The translations under genes and the position numbers were made by a program. A model generated the notes under the pieces. It saw nothing but the letters and a program-made list of their open reading frames with translations. It made no database searches and was not told the DNA's origin. This document shows positions 16,791 through 25,256 of a stretch of DNA of 53,994 nucleotides, piece by piece (positions within the stretch are counted from its first letter, which is position 1; each line of letters starts with the position of its first letter). The stretch comes from Dokdonella_A sp035263065 (GTDB lineage Bacteria; Pseudomonadota; Gammaproteobacteria; Xanthomonadales; Rhodanobacteraceae), in NCBI GenBank assembly GCA_035263065.1, contig DATFRS010000337.1, positions 1-53,994 of the forward strand, in the 5' to 3' direction.

Positions 16791-18094
16791 ATCCCGGCGC
16801 CGCGCTGCGCGCGGAAGCGGCGCGGGCGCTGGCGCGCGTCGTGTTCGACGGCGTGTCGCTGCGCACGGCCGTCGCCGAAACCGCGCCGCGCTTTGCCGAT
16901 CCGCGCGACCGCGCGTTGCTGTCGGCATCGCTGTTCGCGGCGACGCGCTGGTGGCTGCGCCTCGACGCCGCGCTCGCCGAATTCCTCGAAAAACCTTTGC
17001 CGCCGAAGGCGCGCGAGATCCGCGCGCTGCTCGTGCTCGCGTTCGCGCAGATCGCCGTGCTCGAGATGCCGGACTATGCCGTCGTCGCCTCGTCGGTCGA
17101 CGCCGCGCGCACGCTCGGCGAGCCGCGCTACAGCGGTCTCGTCAACGCGCTGCTGCGCCGCTTCGGACGCGAGCGCGACGCCGTCGCCGCGAAGCTCGAC
17201 CGCGACGACGTCACCCGCACCGCGCATCCGCGCTGGCTGATCGACGCGCTCCGCCGCGACTGGCCCGACGATGCCGGCGCGATCTTCGAAGCGAACAACC
17301 GCGAAGCGCCGCTGACGTTGCGCGTCAACCGCCGCCGCGCGAAACGCGACGCGCTGATCGAGCGCTTCCTCGCCGCCGGCATCGCCGCCGATCCGCACGC
17401 CGAGCTCGCCGACGCGATCGTGCTCGAGCGCAGCAGCGACGTGACGCAGCTTCCGGGCTACGCCGAAGGTTCGTTCTCGGTGCAGGACGGCGCCGCGCAG
17501 CGCGTCGCCGATCTCCTCGATCTCGCGGACGGGCAGCGCGTGCTCGACGCGTGCGCCGCGCCGGGCGGAAAGTCGGCGCACATGCTCGAGCGCGCATCGC
17601 TCGATCTCGTCGCGCTCGATCGCGACGCGGCGCGCCTGCCGCGCGTCGCCGACAACCTCGCGCGGCTCGGACTTGCCGCCGACGTGCGCGCCGGCGATGC
17701 CGCGGCGCCCGACAGCTGGTGGGACGGTCGTCCGTTCGATCGGATCCTGATCGATGCGCCGTGCTCGGCGACCGGCATCATCCGCCGCCAGCCGGACATC
17801 AAGCTGCACCGCCGCGCCGGCGACATCGCCGGGCTCGCCGCGACGCAGGGCCGGCTCCTCGCCGCGCTCTGGCCTTTGCTGGCGGCGGGCGGGCGACTAG
17901 TCTATGCAACCTGTTCCGTGCTCAAGGCCGAGAACGACGCCGTGCTGGCCGACTTCCTCGCGACGCACGCCGATGCGACGGCGACGCCCGCGCCCGAAAC
18001 GTACGGCCGCGCCGCCGGCGGCGGCCGGCAGAACCTGCCGGGTGCGGGCGGCATGGACGGTTTCTTCTATGCGATTCTCGACAAGCCTCGCTAG
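16787..18094 (+). CDS. rsmB: 16S rRNA (cytosine(967)-C(5))-methyltransferase
   Basis: 435 residues from the ATG overlapping the fmt stop. An N-terminal NusB-like RNA-binding domain (residues 1-135) contains RDRALLSASLFAATRWW and VNALLRRF. The SAM-dependent methyltransferase domain has DACAAPGGKSAHML near 250, DAPCSATGIIRRQPDIK near 323 and YATCSVLKAEN near 373. The two cysteines of these last motifs are the catalytic pair. It methylates C967 of 16S rRNA. The last 26 bases overlap the next gene in another frame. Confidence 0.97.
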   Translation: MNPGAALRAEAARALARVVFDGVSLRTAVAETAPRFADPRDRALLSASLFAATRWWLRLDAALAEFLEKPLPPKAREIRALLVLAFAQIAVLEMPDYAVVASSVDAARTLGEPRYSGLVNALLRRFGRERDAVAAKLDRDDVTRTAHPRWLIDALRRDWPDDAGAIFEANNREAPLTLRVNRRRAKRDALIERFLAAGIAADPHAELADAIVLERSSDVTQLPGYAEGSFSVQDGAAQRVADLLDLADGQRVLDACAAPGGKSAHMLERASLDLVALDRDAARLPRVADNLARLGLAADVRAGDAAAPDSWWDGRPFDRILIDAPCSATGIIRRQPDIKLHRRAGDIAGLAATQGRLLAALWPLLAAGGRLVYATCSVLKAENDAVLADFLATHADATATPAPETYGRAAGGGRQNLPGAGGMDGFFYAILDKPR

Positions 18095-18632
18095 CGCGCT
18101 CGCGCTCGTCGCGTGCCTCCTCGCGGGCTGCGGCGCGCTCGCGCAGCAGCACCCGGGCTCGTTGACGATCCGCGCGGCGCGCATCGCCGGCACGGCCGAC
18201 GCGCCGGTGCTCGAGCTCGGTCTCGACTGCCGGTTGAGCGGCCCGATGCAGGATGCGCTCGACCACGGCATTCCGCTGACGATCAAGGTCAGCGTCGCGG
18301 CGGGCCGCTGGCGCTTCACGTCGCCGGCGCTCTCCGAGCATCGCATCGAGCTGCGCTACTTCCCGCTGTCGCGCCGCTACCAGGTGCGCGATCTCGACGC
18401 GAATGCCGACGTGCGCACGTTCCCGACGCCGGGCTATCTGTTCGCCGGCCTCAACTCGCTGCGCCTGCCGCTGCCGGCGACGTTCGGATCGCTGCCGCGC
18501 GGCACGCCGCTGCGCGTCGGCGCGGGCCTCGAAACGGCGGCCCTGCCCGGCGCGCTGCGCCTGCCGGCGCAGTTCGAGCCGGCGTGGCAGCTCTCGGCCG
18601 CGGAGTACACATGGCAACCCGCGGCTGGCTGA
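18069..18632 (+). CDS. DUF4390 probable lipoprotein
   Basis: 187 residues. The ATG at 18069 lies inside the rsmB 3' end (26-base overlap) and gives a signal sequence with a lipobox, LVACLLAGCG, predicting a lipid-anchored protein. The body (VLELGLDCRLSGPMQDALDHGIPLTIKV, split here only by reading; RYQVRDLDANADVRTF; GYLFAGLNSLRLPLP) matches DUF4390. This family is found between rsmB and an NtrY-type kinase across beta- and gammaproteobacteria, suggesting a part in the kinase's periplasmic sensing, which is inference. The gene overlaps the kinase gene by 22 bases. Confidence 0.85.
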   Translation: MRFSTSLASALALVACLLAGCGALAQQHPGSLTIRAARIAGTADAPVLELGLDCRLSGPMQDALDHGIPLTIKVSVAAGRWRFTSPALSEHRIELRYFPLSRRYQVRDLDANADVRTFPTPGYLFAGLNSLRLPLPATFGSLPRGTPLRVGAGLETAALPGALRLPAQFEPAWQLSAAEYTWQPAAG

Positions 18633-20797
18633 AGTTCGCGCTGCGTCGCGCGCTGCCGGCGCTGGCGGTACTGGCGCTCCTGCTCGCGTCGCTGAAGCTC
18701 GCCGAGGACGCGGCCGGCGGCGGCGGTGTCGGTCTCTACTACCGCTGGATTCTCGGCGCGGCCGCGGCGGCGCTCGCGCTGCTCGCGCTCGTCATCGCGC
18801 AGCGCTTGTGGCGCCTGCGCGTCGATCTCGTGCGCGGCGCGCCCGGTGCGCGGCTCGGGCGACGACTGCTGCTGATGCTCGTGCTGCTCGCGGTGCCGCC
18901 GGTCGTCGTCGTGTACGGCTTCGCGCTGCGCTTCCTCGACGCGACCGTCGACAACTGGTTCAACGTCAAGCTCGAGCAGGCGCTCGACAACGCGCTGGAG
19001 ATCGGCCGCATCGTCATCGACGAGCGCCTGCGCGTCGCCGAGCAGTCGAGCGTCGGCCTCGCGGCGCGCCTGCAAGGGCTCACCGCCACCGAATTGCAGG
19101 GCGTGCTCGACAACGAGATCGACGCGCTCGGCGCGACGCAGCTCACCGTGTTCGGCGACGGCCGCGTGATCGCGACGGCGAGCTCCGATCCGCGCTATCT
19201 CGATCCGCCGCTGCCGGACGCCACGATGTCGATGCGCATCGAAGGCAACGGCCGCTACGCCGCGGCCGAACCGATCGGCGATCTCCTGATGCTGCGCGTC
19301 GCGGTGCCGGTCACCGGCGAAGTGCCCGGCACGAAGCGTCTGCTGCAGGGCCTGTTTCCGTTGCCGACGCGCCTGCAGACGCTGACGCGCGGCATCGAGA
19401 ATGCAAGCTTCGATTTCCAGCGGCTCAAGTTCCTGCGCGGCTCGCTGAAGCTGACGTTCGCGCTGATCCTGACGTTCGCGCTGCTGCTGTCCGCGCTGCT
19501 GGTGACGCTGGCGGCGTTCAGCGTCGCGCGCCGGCTCGTCGCGCCGCTCGGCCGCCTGATCTCGGCGACGCGCGCCGTCGGCGCCGGCCGCTACGACACG
19601 CCGCTGCCGATCGCGAGCAACGACGAAGTCGGCTTCCTCGTCAATTCGTTCGCGACGATGACGCGCGAGATCGAGTTCGCGAGCGCGCGCGCGCAGAAGA
19701 GCGCGCAGGAGACCGAGCGCCAGCGCGAATGGCTCGTCGCGCTGCTCGAGCGGCTGTCCGCGGGCGTGCTCGGCTTCGATCAGTCGGGGCGGCTGCGCAT
19801 CGCCAACCGCGCGGCCGAGGCGATCCTCGGCGTCAGCACGGCGAGCTATCTCGGCCGGCCGCTCGCCGATCTCGAGCGCGAGCATCCGCAGCTCGCGACG
19901 TTCACCGAGCCGCTCGCGCAGCATCTGCGCGGCGGCCTGCGCGAGTGGCGCGAGGAGCTCGTCGTCGACACCGCCGACGGCCGACGCGTGCTGATGCTGC
20001 GCGGCACGGAGCTTCCGGACGACGCCGGCTACGTCGCGGTGTTCGACGATCTCACCGTGCTGAATCGTGCGCAGCGCGACGCGGCGTGGGGCGAAGTCGC
20101 GCGGCGTCTCGCCCACGAAGTGCGCAATCCGCTGACGCCGATCCAGCTCGCGGCCGAGCGCCTGCGCCGGCGTTTCCTCGGCCGGCTTTCGGCGGAGGAG
20201 GGCGAGCTGATCGATCGCGCGACGCATACGATCGTGAGCCAGGTCGAGGCGCTAAAGACGATGGTCAACGCGTTCGGCGACTACGCGCGCCCGCAGGCGG
20301 CGGCGCTGCGGCCGATCGCGCTGCATGCGCTGCTCGACGACGTGCTCGATCTCTACGAGAACGATCAGCGCATCGGCCTCGCCCGTGACCTCGCCGAAGG
20401 CGAGCCGCTGGTGCGCGCGGACGCGGTGCGCCTCAGGCAGGCGCTGCACAACCTCATCAAGAACGCGCTCGAAGCGATCGGCGATGCGCGCAAGCCGCAG
20501 ATCCTCGTGTCGACGCGCATCGTGCGCGACGACGAGCAGGATTTCGTCGAGCTCGCCGTCGCCGACAACGGCCCCGGCCTCCCGAGCGGATTCGGCGACC
20601 GCTGGTTCGAGCCGTACACGACGAGCAAGAGCAAGGGCACCGGCCTCGGTCTCGCCGTCGTCAAGAAGATCGCCGAAGAGCACGGCGGCAACATCCGCGC
20701 TGAGAATCGTGCGCAGGGCGGCGCCGTGTTCACGCTGCGCCTGCCGATCGATGCGGTGCCCGGCACGTCGAAGCCGGCCGCCGCCGCGGTGCGCTGA
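18611..20797 (+). CDS. NtrY-like membrane sensor histidine kinase
   Basis: 728 residues from the ATG at 18611, inside the DUF4390 gene. Three N-terminal membrane helices (about 12-30, 45-65, 85-105), a periplasmic sensor region and a fourth helix (about 285-310) lead to a HAMP domain, a PAS domain (GVLGFDQSGRLRIANRAAE) and the kinase core. The phosphorylated histidine is H502 in RRLAHEVRNPLTPIQLAAER. ATP-binding motifs are NLIKNALEAIG, VADNGPGLP and KGTGLGLAVVKKI. The architecture equals NtrY. Its expected partner, an NtrX-like regulator, normally adjacent, is displaced to 25257 by a glycosyltransferase cluster. Confidence 0.92.
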   Translation: MATRGWLKFALRRALPALAVLALLLASLKLAEDAAGGGGVGLYYRWILGAAAAALALLALVIAQRLWRLRVDLVRGAPGARLGRRLLLMLVLLAVPPVVVVYGFALRFLDATVDNWFNVKLEQALDNALEIGRIVIDERLRVAEQSSVGLAARLQGLTATELQGVLDNEIDALGATQLTVFGDGRVIATASSDPRYLDPPLPDATMSMRIEGNGRYAAAEPIGDLLMLRVAVPVTGEVPGTKRLLQGLFPLPTRLQTLTRGIENASFDFQRLKFLRGSLKLTFALILTFALLLSALLVTLAAFSVARRLVAPLGRLISATRAVGAGRYDTPLPIASNDEVGFLVNSFATMTREIEFASARAQKSAQETERQREWLVALLERLSAGVLGFDQSGRLRIANRAAEAILGVSTASYLGRPLADLEREHPQLATFTEPLAQHLRGGLREWREELVVDTADGRRVLMLRGTELPDDAGYVAVFDDLTVLNRAQRDAAWGEVARRLAHEVRNPLTPIQLAAERLRRRFLGRLSAEEGELIDRATHTIVSQVEALKTMVNAFGDYARPQAAALRPIALHALLDDVLDLYENDQRIGLARDLAEGEPLVRADAVRLRQALHNLIKNALEAIGDARKPQILVSTRIVRDDEQDFVELAVADNGPGLPSGFGDRWFEPYTTSKSKGTGLGLAVVKKIAEEHGGNIRAENRAQGGAVFTLRLPIDAVPGTSKPAAAAVR

Positions 20798-20910
20798 CGC
20801 GCCGCGCAATCGCGAAAGAATTGCCAAGCACTCACGCAAGTTCGTCGGGCCCGGCGTCCGCGCGATCCCGCTAGCGTCGGCCTGCGTGCGGCGACAACGG
20901 CAATTCGGCC

Positions 20911-21291
20911 ATGACGGACCCGGCATTGACGGACATCGATGCGCTGGTGACCGAGTTCGCGGACCTCGTCGTCGCGCAGAACGAGGCGATCCAGCGCAAC
21001 GATCCCGCGAAGGCGACGCACTGCGCGAAACAGCGCGTCGCGGTGTTCAGTCGACTGCGCACCTACGGCAATCGCGGACGCAACGCGCTCGCGTGTCTGC
21101 TGGCGGATCTCCGCCCGGGCGTGCGCGTGATGGCCGCGGCGTACCTGCTGCGGCATCGCACGGAGGATGCGATCGTCGTGCTCGAAGAGGAAGCCGAGGG
21201 CGATGGCCTCACGGCGTTCGCGGCGGCGCATGCTCTCAACCGCTGGTACGACGGGACGTGGAACTACGATCTCGATCAGGAGGACGGCTAG
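20911..21291 (+). CDS. DUF2019-like small helical protein
   Basis: 126 residues with a helical, HEAT-like pattern: repeated A/L-rich helices such as VMAAAYLLRHRTEDAIVVLE and TAFAAAHALNRWYDGTW. The end motif ALNRWYDGTWNYD and the start DALVTEFADLVVAQNEAI fit DUF2019, a family of unknown role. No signal peptide; cytoplasmic. It lies 113 bases after the NtrY-like gene, and its stop overlaps the stop of the convergent glycosyltransferase gene by a few bases (CTAG). Confidence 0.65.
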   Translation: MTDPALTDIDALVTEFADLVVAQNEAIQRNDPAKATHCAKQRVAVFSRLRTYGNRGRNALACLLADLRPGVRVMAAAYLLRHRTEDAIVVLEEEAEGDGLTAFAAAHALNRWYDGTWNYDLDQEDG

Positions 21292-22283
21292 CGCCCGGCG
21301 AGCGACCGTATGGCCGTCGCGAGCCGCTGCCGGAACGCGCGATCGTTCTGCTCCCACCACTCCCGCGCCGCGTCGCTGAGCGAGCGCCGCTGCGCGGCAT
21401 CGAGCGCGAGCATGCGCGCGACGCCGGCTTCGATCGCCGCGCCGTCGACGAAATACGTGGTCGCGAGCTGCTGCGTGCCGCTGCGCACATAGGGCACGAG
21501 CACGCCGCGCTCGTTCGTGACCATCTCGTTCATCGGCGGCGCGTCGGTCGCGAGCGTGATCGCGCCGACGCTCATGCCTTCGACGAGGTGATGGCCGAAG
21601 CCTTCGGTTTCGGACGGGCAGAGATGGAACAGGTTGCGGTTCTGCAGCGTGCGCAGGTCGGCGTCGTCGATGTAGTCGGTGATGAGCCTGATGTTCGAGG
21701 GCAGCGTCGGCGGAAGCTTCAGCGGCTTGCGCTGGATGATCGTGACGAGCGGCCATTCCGGATGCCGCAGCCACGCGTCGACGGTCGCCTGCGTGCCCTT
21801 GTTGCCGCTGCGGCCGCCGAGGTGGAAGAACGTCGGCTCGCGCGGGACGTCGGCGAGGCGCCGGTCGATGCTCGTGAAGCCGACGAAATCGGCGCGGCAG
21901 CCGAGCGCTTCGAAGAGCGGCACGGCGTGGCGCGTTTTCGCAAACACAGAGTCGATGAGGCCGAGGTCCTTCGTCCACGCGACGTCGAACCATTCCGGGT
22001 GCGGCATCAGCACGTTGCGGCGCGCGAGCGGCACGTATTTCGGGCGCAGGCGCTCGTCCATCAGGTTGACGTCGAAGCGCGCGTGCGCGCGGCCTTCGCG
22101 GAAGCCGCGCCACGCGAGCTTCGCCCTGACGCGCGCGAACTGGAGCTGGCGGCGCAACCCGCCGGCGCCGATCGCGCTGATCGTGAGATCGAAGCCGGCT
22201 TCGCCGATGGCGACGCGCAGGATCTCGAGATCGCGCGAAAGGCCCGCGCCGTTGTCGCGTGCGACGAGATGGACGCGGATCAT
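21288..22283 (-). CDS. GT4-type glycosyltransferase
   Basis: 331 residues, start MIRVHLVARDNGAGLSRDL at 22283. GT-B fold with the family's nucleotide-sugar motif near residue 235: CPSETEGFGHHLVEGMSVG, including the E-x7-E pair. KNVPLxRRN-like and FFHLGGRSGNKGTQ segments lie in the middle. The start overlaps the stop of the upstream GT2 gene by 4 bases (ATGA). It probably transfers a sugar to lipopolysaccharide core or a capsule-like glycan; donor and acceptor cannot be read from sequence. Confidence 0.85.
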   Translation of the reverse strand: MIRVHLVARDNGAGLSRDLEILRVAIGEAGFDLTISAIGAGGLRRQLQFARVRAKLAWRGFREGRAHARFDVNLMDERLRPKYVPLARRNVLMPHPEWFDVAWTKDLGLIDSVFAKTRHAVPLFEALGCRADFVGFTSIDRRLADVPREPTFFHLGGRSGNKGTQATVDAWLRHPEWPLVTIIQRKPLKLPPTLPSNIRLITDYIDDADLRTLQNRNLFHLCPSETEGFGHHLVEGMSVGAITLATDAPPMNEMVTNERGVLVPYVRSGTQQLATTYFVDGAAIEAGVARMLALDAAQRRSLSDAAREWWEQNDRAFRQRLATAIRSLAGR

Positions 22284-23125
22284 GCGGACGCTCCGGGCCC
22301 GCGCAGATCGCGCGGCGGCTCGGCGAACTCGGCGAGGTGACCGTCGACGCCGCGCTCGCAGCGGACGGCATGCGTGCGCAGCGTCTCGGCGATCATGCGG
22401 TTCGCCGGGAGGCTCATGTCGTTCGGATCGTCCGGCGCGCGCGACGTGTGGAACAGATGGATCGCGAGGCCGGCGAACTTGAGCTGGCGCCGCCGCACGC
22501 CGGCGTGGCGCATGCGCTTGGCGAGCTCCTGGTCCTCGCCGCCGTAGCCTTCGAAGCGCTCGTCGAAGCCGTTGACGCGCAGGAGATCCTCGCGCCATGC
22601 GCTCATGTTGCAGCTGAAGATGCGCCCGCCGGATTTCGAGCGCGCCTTGATGCGCGCGAGCCACGGCATTCGGAGCGCGCGATGCGGCGGAAAGCGGCCC
22701 GGCATCAGCGGGCTGAAGCGCGGCGCGCCGCCTTCGAGCAGGCGTTTCGTTTCCGCGGGGCTCGCGTTGAGGCGGCTGCCTTGCAGGGAATGTCCGGGCA
22801 GCGCGAGCGCGGCATGGTCGGCGATGAAGTCGCGGTGCAGGACCATGTCGCCGTCGATCAGCACGACGTAGTCGCCGCGCGACGCCGCGATGCCGCGGTT
22901 GCGCGCGCGTGCCGCGCGAAAGCCGAGATCGTCCTGCCAGACGTGCGCGATGCGGCACGGAAAGCCGCGCGCGCTGCGGGCGATCGTGTCGCGCGTCGCT
23001 TCGCTCGAACCGTCGTCGGTGACGATCACTTCGTCCGCAAGCATCGACTGGCGCGCGGCGCTGTCGAGCACGCGCTCGAGCGCCGTCGGCCAGTTGTAGG
23101 TCAGGAGCACCAGGCTGATGCGCAT
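22280..23125 (-). CDS. GT2 family glycosyltransferase with galactosyltransferase-like C-terminal motif
   Basis: 281 residues. GT-A fold: start RISLVLLTYNWPTALERVL, VTDDGSSEATRD, and the metal-binding DGDMV (DxD-like) near residue 94. The later motif ERFEGYGGEDQELAKRM is the W/Y-GxEDxE acceptor-site signature seen in polypeptide-GalNAc and chondroitin-type transferases. It is the middle gene of a three-gene minus-strand run, 13 bases after the WaaE-like gene and overlapping the next. Function inferred: surface glycan assembly. Confidence 0.85.
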   Translation of the reverse strand: MRISLVLLTYNWPTALERVLDSAARQSMLADEVIVTDDGSSEATRDTIARSARGFPCRIAHVWQDDLGFRAARARNRGIAASRGDYVVLIDGDMVLHRDFIADHAALALPGHSLQGSRLNASPAETKRLLEGGAPRFSPLMPGRFPPHRALRMPWLARIKARSKSGGRIFSCNMSAWREDLLRVNGFDERFEGYGGEDQELAKRMRHAGVRRRQLKFAGLAIHLFHTSRAPDDPNDMSLPANRMIAETLRTHAVRCERGVDGHLAEFAEPPRDLRGPGASA

Positions 23126-23138
23126 GCGGCGCGGCCGG

Positions 23139-23909
23139 TCAGATCGGATAGCCGCGATTGAGCAGCCACAGCTTGATGAATTTCTGGCGCACGTAGTTCG
23201 ACTTGATGCACGCGTAGATGAGTCCGCGCCAGCCGTCGAGGAAGCCGGCGCGGAGCACGTAGCCGCGCGCGAAGCGCCAGAACGGATTGGCGAAGAAGTT
23301 GAACACGTGCGCGCGGCGGCCCTGCGCGTGCATGTGCTCGGCCATCATGCGCGCGTAGCGCTCCATGCGCGTCAGGTGATCGCTGAGCGAACGGTACGCG
23401 TGATGCTCGAGATCGCCGCGGAGATCGATGACCGTGCCGTCGACGCTCGCATGCTCGTGGATCTCGCGATCGCCGCGCCAGCCGCCGCGTCGGCGGTCGA
23501 ACAGGCGCATCACGCGATCGGGATACGCGTTGCCGTGGCGAAGGTACGCGCCGAAATATTCGGTCATGCGCGGGAAGCGATACCCCGACGCGCGGACGAA
23601 GCCCGCGTCGCGCTCGCGCTCGATCTCGGCGCGCAAGGCGGGCGTCACGCGCTCGTCGGCGTCGAGGCAGAGCACCCAGTCGTTGTTCGCGAGGCCGACG
23701 GCGTATGCTTTCTGCGTCCGGTAGCCGTCGAACGGCCGCACGACGACGCGCGCGCCGTGCGCCGCGGCCCGCTCGCGCGTGTCGTCGGTCGATCCGGAAT
23801 CGACCACGATGGCCTCGTCGCAGAACGCGAGCGATTCGAGGCAAGCGTCGATGCGGTCTGCCTCGTTGAGGGTGATGATGCAGGCCGACAGGCCGGAACG
23901 TTGAGGCAT
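23139..23909 (-). CDS. WaaE/KdtX-like LPS core glycosyltransferase (GT2)
   Basis: 256 residues from the ATG at 23909 (MPQRSGLSACIITLNEADRI); a GTG at 23963 would add 18 residues of poor fit. Motifs CIITLNEADRIDACLES, VVDSGSTDDT, LDADERVTPAL and the C-terminal ARMMAEHMHAQGRRA are typical of WaaE-type inner-core beta-glycosyltransferases, which act on lipopolysaccharide at the inner membrane. First gene of the run. Together with the LpxL-like gene at 29292 it indicates LPS-related genes in this region. Confidence 0.85.
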   Translation of the reverse strand: MPQRSGLSACIITLNEADRIDACLESLAFCDEAIVVDSGSTDDTRERAAAHGARVVVRPFDGYRTQKAYAVGLANNDWVLCLDADERVTPALRAEIERERDAGFVRASGYRFPRMTEYFGAYLRHGNAYPDRVMRLFDRRRGGWRGDREIHEHASVDGTVIDLRGDLEHHAYRSLSDHLTRMERYARMMAEHMHAQGRRAHVFNFFANPFWRFARGYVLRAGFLDGWRGLIYACIKSNYVRQKFIKLWLLNRGYPI

Positions 23910-24133
23910 GGGAGGCGGCTGGCTCAAGACGGCAAGGTTAGCGGACTCGTGCGCCCGGAGCACGCGCCCGGTCGCACGCGCGAATCTTGCGGCCGTACAC
24001 GCGCGGCGTCGTATGCTCGCGCACGGGGAGGCGGGTCCGGGTCTTTATTCCTGCGAGCGTGCCCCCACCGAGAAGCGGGCCGCGTGCGGGCGATCGCGCC
24101 GCCGGTGAATCCCGAAGGACTGGACAGGACGGC

Positions 24134-25186
24134 ATGGCGCATTACCTGTTGTTTGCCACGGAACTCTACGCGCTGCCGGTGCTGCGGCCGATCGATGCCG
24201 CGATCCGCGCGATGGGCGGGGAGGCCGCGTGGTTCGCGCCCGCGACGTTCAAGGAGCACCTGCACGGACCCGAGCGCCTGCTGCCCGACATCGCCTCGGT
24301 CGGCGCGTGGCAGCCCGAAGCCGTGTTCGCCGCGAGCAACTGGGTGCCGCAGTTCTTTCCGGGCGCCAAGGTGCAGGTGTTCCACGGCTTCAGCGTCGAC
24401 AAGCGCTCGCCGGAGCGCGGCCATTTCCGCATCCGCGGGCTGTTCGATCTCTACTGCACGCAGGGTCCCGCGACGACGCAGCCGTTCCAGAAGCTCGCGC
24501 GCGAGCACGGGCATTTCGCCGTCGCCGAAACGGGCTGGCCGAAGCTCGATCCGCTGTTCGCGCCGGACGACGGCAGCGCGGCGGCGCTGCGTCCGTCTGA
24601 TGGGCGGCCGGTCGTTCTCTATGCCGCGACCTTCACCGAAACGCTGAGCTCCGCGCGCGCGCTGCTCGACGAAATCACCGCGCAGGTCGCGCGCGGCGAT
24701 CGCTACTGGCTGCTCACGCTGCATCCGAAGACCGATCCTGCGCTGGTCGATGCGTATCGCCGCCTTGCCGGGCCGAACGCGCGCTTCATCGAGCCGGATG
24801 CGCTCGTGCCTGCGCTGCGCGCCGCGCACGTGCTGGTCTGCGACACGTCGTCGGTGGTCTCGGAGTTCGTCGTGCAGCGCAAGCCCGTCGTCACGTTCCG
24901 CAACCGCGCGCCGAAGCCGCACATGATCGACATCGCCGAGCCTGCCGATCTCGAAATGGCGCTGCAGCGCGCGTTCGCGCCGACCGACGTGCTCCGCGCC
25001 GAGCTCGCGGCGTACGGCGACCTCATCCATCCGTGGCGCGACGGCCGTTCCAGCGAGCGCGTGCTCGGCGCCGCGCGCGACTTCGTCGCCGGCCGCTTCG
25101 GCGAGCTCGCGCGCAAGCCCGCCAACGTCTGGCGACGCCTCCAGATGCGCTCGCGGTTGCGCAAGTTCGGGTCCCAGTCGGCCTGA
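24134..25186 (+). CDS. CDP-glycerol glycerophosphotransferase family protein
   Basis: 350 residues from the ATG at 24134 (GGACAGGAC upstream). It opens MAHYLLFATELYALPVL; the middle has QVFHGFSVDKRSPERGHFRIRG split around a conserved phosphate-binding region; the C-terminal half has VLYAATFTETLSS, LLTLHPKTDP and VCDTSSVVSEFVVQRKPVV. This D-[TS]-SS-x-x-E pattern is the hallmark of TagB/TagF/SpsB-like enzymes, which move glycerol-phosphate or related groups onto polymers. In Gram-negatives such proteins accompany LPS core or capsule genes. It is divergent from the WaaE-like gene. Confidence 0.8.
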   Translation: MAHYLLFATELYALPVLRPIDAAIRAMGGEAAWFAPATFKEHLHGPERLLPDIASVGAWQPEAVFAASNWVPQFFPGAKVQVFHGFSVDKRSPERGHFRIRGLFDLYCTQGPATTQPFQKLAREHGHFAVAETGWPKLDPLFAPDDGSAAALRPSDGRPVVLYAATFTETLSSARALLDEITAQVARGDRYWLLTLHPKTDPALVDAYRRLAGPNARFIEPDALVPALRAAHVLVCDTSSVVSEFVVQRKPVVTFRNRAPKPHMIDIAEPADLEMALQRAFAPTDVLRAELAAYGDLIHPWRDGRSSERVLGAARDFVAGRFGELARKPANVWRRLQMRSRLRKFGSQSA

Positions 25187-25256
25187 AATCCGGTCATCCA
25201 CCGGTCCGCCGGCTGCGCTATGCTCCGGTGTCGTTTTTTTGCAACCGGTGACCGCC

